A program made the position numbers and the translations under genes. Positions 20,552 to 28,609 of a stretch of 64,000 bases of DNA are shown piece after piece; the first letter of the stretch is position 1, and every line of letters begins with the position of its first letter. This stretch comes from Semisulcospira habei (lineage: Eukaryota > Mollusca > Gastropoda > Semisulcospiridae), in NCBI GenBank assembly GCA_036245525.1, contig BTPG01000005.1, forward strand, positions 117,947,188-118,011,187, written 5' to 3'. The notes under the pieces were generated by a model, which saw nothing but the letters and a program-made list of their open reading frames with translations, was not told the origin of the DNA and ran no database searches.

Positions 20552-20622
20552 CTCAGCGCTGGGAGAAGCTGGTGTTTACTGAGAAGCACCTCTATGATTT
20601 CCTCGTTGGCCGTCTGTAGCCT
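20552..20622 (-). CDS. RMC1: RMC1 exon (RLQTANEEII)
   Basis: It starts after TGACGTTTTCAG with AGG CTA CAG and reads RLQTANEEIIEVLLSKHQLL then PAL plus AG of a split Arg codon; the donor is GTAGTTG. At 71 bases it joins in frame with the exons on both sides. The EEIIEVLLSK segment matches the known family helix. Confidence 0.92.
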
Positions 20623-20732
20623 CTGAAAACGTCAAGACGCTGTATTAGACAGCAGTTACAGAAGGACACGTTCAGCAGTTATTTCAGAGCCGATTGCCAT
20701 TAACCGCCAAACACATAATGGGTTTTAAAAGT

Positions 20733-20943
20733 TTAACCCTTTTAGCCCCAGATCCCTACAGCAGGAGATGGCTTGACCATGATAATGCAAGGGTAGTGCC
20801 AGATTAGCTTGGCACCTTTAGGCGCCAAGCTAATCTGGCACTACCCTTGAATTATCATGGTCAAGCCATCTCCTGCAAATGGTACATAGTTAGGCAACAC
20901 CACCAAAATTTGAGAAGTGGGACCTTGGGGCTAAAAGGGTTAA
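20733..20943. repeat. piggyBac-like hairpin MITE, complete, with TTAA ends (CCCTTTTAGCCCC)
   Basis: TTAA at 20733-20736 and 20940-20943. The termini are CCCTTTTAGCCCC and GGGGCTAAAAGGG. Inside is the AAGGGTAGTGCCAG hairpin with stems that extend through GGAGATGGCTTGACCATG. This copy ties the AAGGGTAGTGCC hairpins to TTAA insertion. Confidence 0.8.
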
Positions 20944-21379
20944 GGAGTAACGGACATTTTTCGGAAGAAGTAATTCTTGTTAGGAATGTTCCTTTTAGGC
21001 CAACATTCCTTTTAGGTTTTTCCTCATCGGGATTTCATTGTGAAATGAGGAAATGCACAGCTGTTGTTTGTTGCATTTTTAACGCTAGTAGGTGTGTTTT
21101 TTTGTTTGGTAAGCCTATACAGTGCCTATATAGATGCCCTCTTAAATGATCTGAACTGACCATAGTTGTTTAGTCTTAGTCCATTGTTTTATTATGTGTA
21201 CTAGTGAGTTTAGGTGTTTATGGGTGTGTGCATGTATGTGGAAAGGTAGGTGGTGGGAGTGTGGGGGAGGGTGTTGTGGATGACATGAACATGTAACTTT
21301 TTATTCTTGTCTCTATTATGTATGTTATACCACTGCCGCAAAATATAACTTTTTTTCTAAAATGTATTTTTTTTTAAAA

Positions 21380-21590
21380 TTCATTTTTCTTTAAAAGGTA
21401 TTTTTTCGAAAAATACTTACCGATGACATGACTACCTGGAGTGTCCACGCCTTGCTTAATTCTAGCCTAAGAACCCGTTGTGTAAACACAACCCGGGAGG
21501 CACTCGGGGAACCCCCAGAGGGACCGAGAGTTGTCTCCCGCTCCTACCCACCAGCCCTATTTACCTGTGAACTCCAGTCACGAAATTAGG
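21380..21590. repeat. Right inverted terminal repeat of DIRS A
   Basis: Begins TTCATTTTTCTTTAAAAGG, then TTTTTTCGAAAAATACTTAC and CGATGACATGACTACC. From about 21414 on it is the inverted copy of 28432-28600. An inner stem pairs GGGAGGCACTCGG with CCGAGAGTTGTCTCCC. Confidence 0.85.
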
Positions 21591-21630
21591 CTCACCAGCG
21601 GCAAGCGGGGCAGGTGGGAGGGTCCTTCGA

Positions 21631-21726
21631 GTCATGTCATCGGTAAGTATTTTTCGAAAAAATACCTTTTAAAGAAAAATGAATTTGTTTCTTCAAAAAC
21701 ATTACCGATGACATGACTACCTGGAG
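21631..21726. repeat. Internal complementary region of DIRS A
   Basis: The left half, GTCATGTCATCGGTAAGTAT through AAAGAAAAATGAA, is the complement of the outer right end. The right half, TTTGTTTCTTCAAAAACATT through ACATGACTACCTGGAG, is the complement of the outer left end. The junction reproduces the circle joint GAAACAAATTCAT. This arrangement is specific to DIRS1-like elements, where it templates circularisation of the cDNA. Confidence 0.88.
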
Positions 21727-21828
21727 AATGCCGAACAGGAGGAGGGTGCCGCACCCCCAGATGGTTTTCTCTAGGCTCATGGCCCCCTCCTCTCCTCCGA
21801 CACTCTGCACTCCCTAATAGGTGCATAC

Positions 21829-24800
21829 CTACGGCGCCTGTGGCGCCGGGAGGGAGTGTTGTGCCGCCGTGACGTCCCCCACCAAGGCGAGGTTGTCTCG
21901 CTGCCCTGCCAGATCCCGTAGATAGAAGCGGGCGAAAGTAGATTCTGATCGCCAGCCCACCGCAGCCACGATGTCCTTGACAGCGCAGTTCCTGTCGAAG
22001 GCTACGCTCGTGGCCATGGCCCGTACTTCATGCGCCCGAATCTTTAGGCTCTTCGCTCCCTGAGGGGAGAGATCGACATATGCTGAGCGAATCACCCAGC
22101 GAAGCCAGGAAGAGACTGTCTGTGCTGTAATGTCGTTTCTTCCTGTTTTTAAAGGTAGGAAGAGGCGTGAGCGTCCCCTCCGGACGGCTCTGGTTCGTCG
22201 CAAGTACACTCTGAGGGCTCGTACAGGATCTTGTTGCCTGGTCTCTCTGGGGAAGTCCTTCCCGCGTAACGGTCGTAAGGTGATAACCTGTGACGCCGTC
22301 AGTGGAGACCTAGTCTTGGCAATGAAGGCAGGGTCAGTCACCAGTTGGACCGAGTGATCAGCTCGAAATTGCAGGCATGTAGGCCGGACTGATAGAGCGT
22401 GTATCTCACTTACTCGTGCCGCGGTGGCGAGCGCCAGCAGGAAGCAGGTCTTCCGCGTCACATCCGCAAGACTGGCCAGCGATAGTGGTTCGAAACGTGG
22501 TGAGTTTAGCCAGGTAAGAACCCATGGTAAATCCCAGCGGGGAAGAAGTGAGCGAGAGGCAGGCCTTTGTAGTCCGAAGTGTGACATAAGATCTGCCAGG
22601 TCCTTACACGCACCGGGGTCCGCGCGGCCGAGATGCCGGTAGGTGTCGGCAATCATCGAGAGATATCCCCGAATGGTAATAGGGGCCAGTCCTTGGTCTC
22701 CGAAGAGCCAGAGGAAGAAGTCCGCAAGTTCGGGGGTAGTCAGTTCGGTGGGGGAGAGACGACGGTCGCTGCACCAGGTACAGAGTACCCTCCATTTCCC
22801 CTCATAGATACGTCTAGTCGAGGGCTTGCGGGCTGTAGCGATCGCTTCCACTGCAGCACCCGAGAAGCCTCTAGCTGAGAGGGCTTGCCGCACAACCTCC
22901 AGGCGTGTGGCAGTAAGCGTTCCGGACAAGGGTGGAACAGCGCCTGACGTGGCTGCTTGAGCATAGTGCGGGGCGTGGGGAGCAGTAGAGGCGGGTGAGT
23001 GGCGAGGCTGATCAGGTCGATGGACCAGGAACGAGTCCAAGCGAACGGGGCGACTAGGAGCAGGATCGCATTGGTTCCTCGCAGCTTTAGGAGGACTTTG
23101 GGGACAAGGACTGTTGGGGGAAAGGCGTACGCTATGAGTCCGTCCCAGGGAATGGATAAGGCGTCGACTGCCCAAGCCAGGGGATCCGGTACTGGGGAAA
23201 CGAAGAGGGGAAGCTGGTGATTCCACCTCGTGGCGAACAGGTCCACCATCGGGGTCTCCCAGTGAGAGCAAATCATCCGGAAAATGTCCTGGCGTAGCGT
23301 CCATTCCGTGTGAATGAGCTGTCCTCGGCGAGATAGGGAGTCCGCTAAAACGTTCAGGCGACCGGGAATATGGCGAGCGCTGAGAGTCAGATCGCGGTCC
23401 TCGCACCATCGCATCAATCGGAACAGTAGCATGCAAAGATCGGGTGAATGAGTTCCTCCCTGCTTCTGTATATACGCTACCACTGTCGAGTTGTCCGAAA
23501 GGACGAGAAGATGCTGGTGTCTGAGTTGCTCTTCCCAAACGATGATGGCCTGCCACACCGCTTGCAGTTCCAACCAGTTGCTGTGTTTGTCCGCGAACTC
23601 CGGAGGCCAGAGGCCGGACGTCGTGGTGAACTGAGGAAGCAGGTGGGCTCCCCAACCAGCCCGACTCGCGTCGACACACAGGGAGAGGTGCGGGGATGGG
23701 GAGGAAATGGGGACTCCCAAAGGCCAACCAGGCTCTGTCGGTCCACCGTAAGAGGTGGGGGCGTACCAACGGGGACACGGGGACGATCGTGGTCAAGTCG
23801 CCCGAGGAGGGGCGCCAGAGCAGTAGGAGATGAAGTTGTAGCGGTCGGGAGTAGAGACGCCCGAGGGGGATAAGATCCGCTGCTGCGTTGATCAGGCCCA
23901 GAAGCTGAAGCCAGACCCTGGTGGGGGCTGCCTGTTGCTGATCTACCAACGCGGCGAGAGCGGATAACTTCACAATCCGTTTCTCTGGCAAGAGTACCCT
24001 GTTGCGGTCCGTGACAAACTCCATGCCTAGATGGATGAAGTGGCGCGCCGGAGTGAAGTCCGACTTTCCGGAGTTGACCAGGAAACCCAACCGGTAAAGC
24101 AGCTGTAAAAGAGCGTCCCTGTCTGCCGCAAGCGCGGTCTCCACCTGATTTCTCAAGAGTAGGTCGTCGAGATAATTCGACGTCGGACTGGACGACGACT
24201 GCCTCGCCTTGGCCACTACAGCATCCATGATGTGGGTGAAGGCCCAGGGGCTGAGGTTGAGACCGAACGGCAGGGCGCGAAACTGGTAAATCACTCCTTC
24301 GAACGCGAAGCGCAGGTACTTCCTGGCAGAAGCGTGCATGGGAACATGTAGGTAGGTGTCGGACAGATCTAAACTGACCGCGTAGTCCATGGGTTGAACC
24401 GCGGCCCGAAGGGCCCTTGTCGTCTCCATCTGAAAGGAAGGGGCCGCGATGAAGGCGTTCAGTGCCGACAGATCTATGACTGGCCGCCACTTGCCGCCGG
24501 GCTTGGGCACCACAAACAGTCGGCTGTAAAAGGCGGGCGAGTCCGGACGCTGCACTATCTCTGTGGCCTCCTTCGACAGGAGAGCCGCGACTTCTCCTCG
24601 CAGAGCGGCGGCCTTGAGGGCGTCAGACGGTACCTCTGTCCAAAGTGGAATGGAGCGCAAGGACGGAGGAGAGCGGAACGAGATCCGTATTCCTCTGGTG
24701 ACTACGTCCAAAACCCAGTGCTCGTCTCGAAACAGCGAGCGCCACTCCTCGCTGAATCGTGCTAGCCTCCCGCCGACTGGAGCCCCGACGACGGTTGGCG

Positions 24801-24960
24801 GGGGCGGAAATGGGGACAAGTCAGGTGGCCCGCCCGCGCCCAGGGCGACGGGCGGGACGGGGCCAGGCGGGGGCAGGGGCGCTAGCTGGGCCAGGGCGAC
24901 GGAAGGACGGGCGACGGCGCGGCGCAGCTCGTGGCGGGGCAGACGGGTCCGAGGTGACAC
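21829..24960 (-). CDS. DIRS A reverse transcriptase and tyrosine recombinase in one open frame
   Basis: The open frame is 1043 codons. RT motifs: FVVPKPGGKWRPVIDLSALN (149-168), SLDLSDTYLHVPM (196-208), LPFGLNLSPWAFT (230-242) and the catalytic YLDD (263-266). The tyrosine recombinase fills the C-terminal third: Arg849 in AARVSEI, HEVR at 977-980, a Trp in VGWRSE, and nucleophile Tyr1013 in ARFYLRD. Residues of about 430-705 resemble nothing because the true RNase H lies in another frame there (22740-23720), so the single frame is partly accidental. The start overlaps ORF1 by about 140 bases. No methyltransferase motif is obvious. Confidence 0.88.
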   Translation of the reverse strand: MSPRTRLPRHELRRAVARPSVALAQLAPLPPPGPVPPVALGAGGPPDLSPFPPPPTVVGAPVGGRLARFSEEWRSLFRDEHWVLDVVTRGIRISFRSPPSLRSIPLWTEVPSDALKAAALRGEVAALLSKEATEIVQRPDSPAFYSRLFVVPKPGGKWRPVIDLSALNAFIAAPSFQMETTRALRAAVQPMDYAVSLDLSDTYLHVPMHASARKYLRFAFEGVIYQFRALPFGLNLSPWAFTHIMDAVVAKARQSSSSPTSNYLDDLLLRNQVETALAADRDALLQLLYRLGFLVNSGKSDFTPARHFIHLGMEFVTDRNRVLLPEKRIVKLSALAALVDQQQAAPTRVWLQLLGLINAAADLIPLGRLYSRPLQLHLLLLWRPSSGDLTTIVPVSPLVRPHLLRWTDRAWLAFGSPHFLPIPAPLPVCRRESGWLGSPPASSVHHDVRPLASGVRGQTQQLVGTASGVAGHHRLGRATQTPASSRPFGQLDSGSVYTEAGRNSFTRSLHATVPIDAMVRGPRSDSQRSPYSRSPERFSGLPISPRTAHSHGMDATPGHFPDDLLSLGDPDGGPVRHEVESPASPLRFPSTGSPGLGSRRLIHSLGRTHSVRLSPNSPCPQSPPKAARNQCDPAPSRPVRLDSFLVHRPDQPRHSPASTAPHAPHYAQAATSGAVPPLSGTLTATRLEVVRQALSARGFSGAAVEAIATARKPSTRRIYEGKWRVLCTWCSDRRLSPTELTTPELADFFLWLFGDQGLAPITIRGYLSMIADTYRHLGRADPGACKDLADLMSHFGLQRPASRSLLPRWDLPWVLTWLNSPRFEPLSLASLADVTRKTCFLLALATAARVSEIHALSVRPTCLQFRADHSVQLVTDPAFIAKTRSPLTASQVITLRPLRGKDFPRETRQQDPVRALRVYLRRTRAVRRGRSRLFLPLKTGRNDITAQTVSSWLRWVIRSAYVDLSPQGAKSLKIRAHEVRAMATSVAFDRNCAVKDIVAAVGWRSESTFARFYLRDLAGQRDNLALVGDVTAAQHSLPAPQAP
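22740..23720 (-). CDS. DIRS A RNase H domain in the shifted frame
   Basis: RNase H removes template RNA. This frame carries LCVDASRAGWGAHLL (first Asp), LELQAVWQAI (Glu), VLSDNSTVVAYIQKQGG (Asp) and RHIPGRLNVLADSLSR (last Asp). It continues into the block VDLFATRWNHQLPLFVS and YAFPPTVLVPKVLLK that follows RNase H in DIRS elements. Upstream, a one-base excess compared with element D in the WLAFGSPHF/WLATGVPFY region puts it out of phase with RT. So the ancestral layout was probably RT-RNase H in one frame overlapping a separate YR frame. Confidence 0.8.
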   Translation of the reverse strand: MGVPISSPSPHLSLCVDASRAGWGAHLLPQFTTTSGLWPPEFADKHSNWLELQAVWQAIIVWEEQLRHQHLLVLSDNSTVVAYIQKQGGTHSPDLCMLLFRLMRWCEDRDLTLSARHIPGRLNVLADSLSRRGQLIHTEWTLRQDIFRMICSHWETPMVDLFATRWNHQLPLFVSPVPDPLAWAVDALSIPWDGLIAYAFPPTVLVPKVLLKLRGTNAILLLVAPFAWTRSWSIDLISLATHPPLLLPTPRTMLKQPRQALFHPCPERLLPHAWRLCGKPSQLEASRVLQWKRSLQPASPRLDVSMRGNGGYSVPGAATVVSPPPN

Positions 24961-26515
24961 ATTTACGGGCCCGCAAGGAGCGCCCCAGGGCCGTGCGGGC
25001 GGGAGGAAAGCGTTGCTTGACAGCCTTGCGAGGCCAACGGTCAGAGTTGGAGTCCTTCACCGTCTGCCAAGTATCCCCGAAGAGCAGAGACCCTCCCAGA
25101 GGGGCCCGACATAGCTGAGTACTCAGGTCGACCGGCATTCCACTGCAAGCTTGTAGGACGGCGTCTCGTCGCATGAGGTCGCAGTTAGCCGCAGCCGCCA
25201 TCGCATTAACCGATGAGTGATAAGCAGCGCGGTTCCCAGCCTCCGCCATGAGTAGTAGGTCTCCCAGGAGGGGAGATAGAGCAGGCTGCCAAGCTTCCTC
25301 GAGACGTCGGATGAAAGCCTGAGTCAGCAAGTCCAAGAAACCGGAGCAGGCGAGCGTGTTCCGGACCAGCGATGCCGTCCTATCCAGTCCCCGTGGGAAG
25401 GACCGTTTCAACATAGAAGCCTCTCCGGCTTGCATCAGAGCGGCGGGATCCACTGGAGGAAGCGGACAGAGGAACGACTGCGAATGGCCGGCGTACCAGT
25501 CCTGTTGAAACGCGATGTCCAGAGCGGAAGGCCATCTCCCGTCCGCGAAGAAGTCCGAGTTCCGAGTCTCCGAAAGCAGGTGAGACGAGAAAGCGTCCCG
25601 CAGATCCAAAAAACTAGCCGGCTGTGGGAGGGACTTGAACCTCTTAACCGTCCTATCCGCGTCCACGAAGGCGGAAATCTTTCTCTTCACAGGAGGTGAA
25701 GCCGGACAAACATCCTCCGCTAAGGCGGCGGCGATGAGCTTGGCAGCTCCGTCCAGCGCCAGCCGCGTGTCCATCCGGGAAGAAGAAACCTGTCTGACGG
25801 AAGCTGACACACTGGAGGCCGAAGAGGGAGAAGCTGAAGAACGGCTGAGACCTCCAAGTAACCAGTCCGAAGCATCCTCCGGCGCCAAACTGAGGGTGTC
25901 GAAGTCCCGCTGTCCGGAAACCGGCGACCAAAGAGGGCGACGAGGGCTCCGAGGCCGGGAATCCCGTTGTCGGAGAACCGCAGCGGATGAAGACTCCCTC
26001 TGCAGTGGAGAGCGGTAGTCTGAACGATGCGGTGAGGACCTCCTGCGTGCCGAAGGCAGATCCCGACGAGGAGAACGGCTGCGACGAGTGGGAACGGAGC
26101 GGTGAGTACGAGGAGGGGGGGGGGAAGTGGCCGGTCGCTGGGAAGAGGGACGGGATGAACGGGAGTCCAAACGAGAAGGGGAACGCGAAGAAGGTGAAAA
26201 CCGTCTGCGGCGAGGGGAGTACCGATGCGACGAGCGATGAGGAGAGAAGGTCCTCCTATGATCGTGCGAAGGAGAGCGGAAACGTCGAGCAGAACCCCTG
26301 TATCTACGTTCTTCACAACCAGGAGGCTCCGGACGAGTGCAAGTATGTCTCTCTGAACCAGGCTCTTGGGAGAGGCGGGTTACTGGCCGGCCAGGGGACC
26401 TCCAGCGGGATCCCAGCGGCTTCCTCAGAGACGAGTGGGGAACGACGGTGGAGGAGGGACGCCACGAGCGTCCCACCAAACCAGGCTCTTGGGAGAGGCG
26501 GGTTCTTTCCACCAA
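24821..26515 (-). CDS. DIRS A ORF1 (gag-like), main open frame
   Basis: The frame is 564 codons. The order is two RLSQEPG repeats near residues 6 and 47, an Arg-Ser-rich stretch (about 80-195, with RRSRSPRR), then a helical region (about 300-490) with LRDAFSSHLL, SLVRNTLACSGFLDLL and LLLMAEAGNRAAYHSSVNA. This last region corresponds to the DIRS gag fold that vertebrate LAP2-alpha acquired. The expected N-terminus, with a zinc motif, lies in another frame at 26907-26425, so a frameshift or splice near 26500 separates them. It probably binds element RNA or cDNA and forms particles. Confidence 0.75.
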   Translation of the reverse strand: MVERTRLSQEPGLVGRSWRPSSTVVPHSSLRKPLGSRWRSPGRPVTRLSQEPGSERHTCTRPEPPGCEERRYRGSARRFRSPSHDHRRTFSPHRSSHRYSPRRRRFSPSSRSPSRLDSRSSRPSSQRPATSPPPPRTHRSVPTRRSRSPRRDLPSARRRSSPHRSDYRSPLQRESSSAAVLRQRDSRPRSPRRPLWSPVSGQRDFDTLSLAPEDASDWLLGGLSRSSASPSSASSVSASVRQVSSSRMDTRLALDGAAKLIAAALAEDVCPASPPVKRKISAFVDADRTVKRFKSLPQPASFLDLRDAFSSHLLSETRNSDFFADGRWPSALDIAFQQDWYAGHSQSFLCPLPPVDPAALMQAGEASMLKRSFPRGLDRTASLVRNTLACSGFLDLLTQAFIRRLEEAWQPALSPLLGDLLLMAEAGNRAAYHSSVNAMAAAANCDLMRRDAVLQACSGMPVDLSTQLCRAPLGGSLLFGDTWQTVKDSNSDRWPRKAVKQRFPPARTALGRSLRARKCVTSDPSAPPRAAPRRRPSFRRPGPASAPAPAWPRPARRPGRGRAT

Positions 26516-26907
26516 ATGTGTCCGGGCACGCTCTCGAACGGAGGCGGTCTTGACGGTCGAACTCCCACTCGTGCACTAGTCCCTTGATTACTCAGTGGCG
26601 TTATCTGCGTCGGATCCCGTTGGTCTCGCACGTCTGGTGCCGGGGGCACAGCGGAAGGTGTCTCGGAAATCTTCAAGGTACCCGCGAGGGCAGGAGGCTC
26701 CCTCCTATAAAAGTTCCAGAGATTAGACCACCGCAGTTCCGGCCATGAAGCACAGACGTCACACGTATGGTCGGACGCACACCCAGCGCAGGGGAGACAG
26801 ACTGCATGTTTATCCGACGGCCACTGGAAGCCTCCGCATTTTGTGCATGTCATCAGTAGGCCACTGCAACACACAAAACATGAAGGCACTCGGCGAGTGT
26901 CCACCAA
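26425..26907 (-). CDS. DIRS A ORF1 N-terminus with Cys-rich zinc motif
   Basis: This frame starts MVDTRRVPSC and has CTKCGGFQWPSDKHAVCLPC, then AGC and CDVC (Cys 21, 24, 37, 40, 43, 49 and 52), then LWNFYRRE. The same Cys spacing recurs in elements B, C, D and E. TTTGTGTGTTGCAG just before (acceptor between 26864 and 26863) looks like a 3' splice site and recurs with it, so the first 14 residues may be intronic. It overlaps the larger ORF1 frame in a different phase. A likely zinc-binding domain; its function is unknown. Confidence 0.65.
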   Translation of the reverse strand: MVDTRRVPSCFVCCSGLLMTCTKCGGFQWPSDKHAVCLPCAGCASDHTCDVCASWPELRWSNLWNFYRREPPALAGTLKISETPSAVPPAPDVRDQRDPTQITPLSNQGTSARVGVRPSRPPPFESVPGHIWWKEPASPKSLVWWDARGVPPPPSFPTRL

Positions 26908-26985
26908 TCTCTCCGTTAAGCTTTAGGCCCCCAAGCTACTGTGGTGTTATGCAACCAATTAACCAACGTATGGTCACCTGCCATC

Positions 26986-27857
26986 TCTTGGCTTGACTTC
27001 GCGAACAAAGATTTTATAGGAGTTGACCACGACGTCTGCAGGCTTGTTCGTGGCTGCGGAGGCCAATCCGAGACAGGCAGGTTCGACCGCAGTGGCTGCA
27101 GGGGAAGGTATGGCCAGGGTTCTGAGCTGCGGCATCTCTGTTTTTTCTCCTGAGCCGCTTGTCCTTAAGGCCAGCTCTGTGAGAGTCCTCAAAGGAGACA
27201 GCTGCCTTGTAAATGGTGGAGCGCCAGGTGTCACGGTCCGCAGCAAGCGAAGACCACTGGTGGTGGTCGATTTGGCAGGCACTAAGTGACTTCTTGAGAC
27301 AGTCTTTGTATCTCTTCTTTGGTGCCCCTCTGTCACGATGTCCAGTAGCAAGCTCGCCGAACAGTGTGATCTTTGGTAGGCGATGATCCTCCATCCTCGA
27401 GACATGCCCCGCCCAGCGGAGCTGTGTCCGCAGCAGCAAAGCCTCGATGCTCACAGTTTCAGCCTGTTCAAGGACCTCGACGTTGGTGACATAGTCACTC
27501 CAGTGAATGCCCAGGATGGTACGCAGGCAGCGCTGGTGGAAGCGTTCGAGGAGTCGTAGTTGGCTGCGGTAGAGGGCCCAGGACTCGGAACCATACAGCA
27601 GGGTGGTGAGGACCACAGCTCTGTACACGCTGATCTTGGTGCCTGTTTTCAGCTGTTGATTGTGCCACACCCGCTTGAAAAGTCGCCCGAAAGCGCTGTT
27701 CGCTTTTGCCAGCCTGCTGTCAAGCTCCTTGTCCAGCTTGGCGTCCGACGTGATAATGCAGCCAAGGTAGGTAAACTGGTGCACTGACTTTAGTTCAGAC
27801 TCGCCAATGGTGATGAGAGGAGGGCGATACACTGTCTTGGGTGCCGGCTGATGGAGG
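26986..27857 (-). mobile_element. 5'-truncated LINE 3' end inserted in DIRS A leader
   Basis: Flanked by ACCTGCCATC at 26976-26985 and 27858-27867 as a target duplication. It encodes the C-terminus of a CFDP2-like LINE on the - strand (see the next entry). It is a different family from the RTE copies but related to the LINE at 52685-62886. Confidence 0.8.
27014..27832 (-). pseudogene. LINE pol C-terminus with C2H2 finger
   Basis: Open for 272 codons: HQFTYLGCIITSDAKLDKEL, YGSESWALYRSQL, RLLERFHQRCLRTILGIHW, LRWAGHVSRMEDHRLPK and GAPKKRYKDCLKKSL. It ends with a zinc finger CSHCGRTCLSRIGLRSHEQA followed by C. The RT catalytic core is absent because the element is 5' truncated. The first codons are internal to the original protein. 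Confidence 0.8.
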
Positions 27858-27867
27858 ACCTGCCATC

Positions 27868-28431
27868 AACATTTAATTAAAACCACGGCGGCGGGAAAAC
27901 AAACCCTGCCGGGACAGGTGAGCATCCAAGCCTTCGTCATAACGCGGGGCGTCTAAACCGTAAGCCGAAATACGTTAGGTATGGCCTAGATACAGTAACA
28001 GGACTCACCGCTCGCATCTGGCAATGGCGCGAAAAGCCCGCCAAAACCCGGCGCCAAACATTCTTCAGCTAATCAGGCAACCAAACAGAGGTAAAAAAAA
28101 CCCCAAACGAGGGAGAAGCGACGCAAAAAGCAAGCTGCTCGTGCCTGTGCCCCGCCCGGGCAACCAGCCGAGGGCCCTCTAACTACCTTACCTGTCAGTC
28201 GGAGTGCCTTGTACGAGAAGGAGAAAGTTCCATGACACCCACAGCCCGACCGGCAAAGCCAGAGAGGGAACCCTTGAACAAGACCGAAGCTGCAGTCGAC
28301 CAACGTCGCACGCGTAGAATCCCAGGCCGGCGAAGACGAAGCAAGCAAGGCAGACCGAACCGGTCGAAAAAACTTCTAAGTCCAGAGGCTAGAGACAACA
28401 CGTCTGAACGCGTGAGCCTAAGAAGCGTGAC
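27868..28431 (-). other. DIRS A 5' leader between left repeat and ORF1
   Basis: GC-rich non-coding sequence upstream of ORF1. I see no reliable gene. If the acceptor at 26864 is real, its donor should be in or near this leader. Confidence 0.5.
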
Positions 28432-28606
28432 TGGAGTTCACAGGTGAATAGGGCTGGTGGGTAGGAGCGGGAGACAACTCTCGGTCCCTCTGGGGGTTCC
28501 CCGAGTGTCTCTCGGGTTGTGTTTACACAACGGGTTCTTAGGCTAGAATTGAGCAAGGAGTGGACACTCCAGGTAGTCATGTCATCGGTAATGTTTTTGA
28601 AGAAAC
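28432..28606. repeat. Left inverted terminal repeat of DIRS A
   Basis: Ends GGTAATGTTTTTGAAGAAAC at 28606. The rest is the reverse complement of 21414-21590 with few differences, including GTGTTTACACAACGGGTTCT. Confidence 0.85.
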
Positions 28607-28609
28607 AAA

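Larger units (their letters stand above)
21380..28606 (-). mobile_element. DIRS-like element A, complete structure
   Basis: Features in - orientation are the left inverted repeat (28606-28432), ORF1 (26907-24821), RT-RNase H-YR (24960-21829), the internal complementary region (21726-21631) and the right inverted repeat (21590-21380). AAA flanks both ends (21377-21379 and 28607-28609) and there is no other target duplication. It sits in the right terminal repeat of element B. Net length without the LINE fragment at 26986-27857 is about 6.3 kb, in the range of DIRS1-like elements. One frameshift separates RT from RNase H. Confidence 0.9.

Noticed and set aside
23477..24490. 337-codon antisense-of-gene frame within DIRS A
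   Set aside because: It is the third frame over the RT region, with no motif; the RT and RNase H frames explain this DNA.
21829..24960. One continuous 1043-residue RT-recombinase protein
   Set aside because: The middle third is out of frame with the clear RNase H domain at 22740-23720, so the length is partly due to chance lack of stops in GC-rich DNA.
24821..28431. Bacterial contamination, because of the high GC and long frames
   Set aside because: The segment is bounded by animal-type DIRS repeats, is flanked by RMC1 exons, and encodes DIRS gag and RT.
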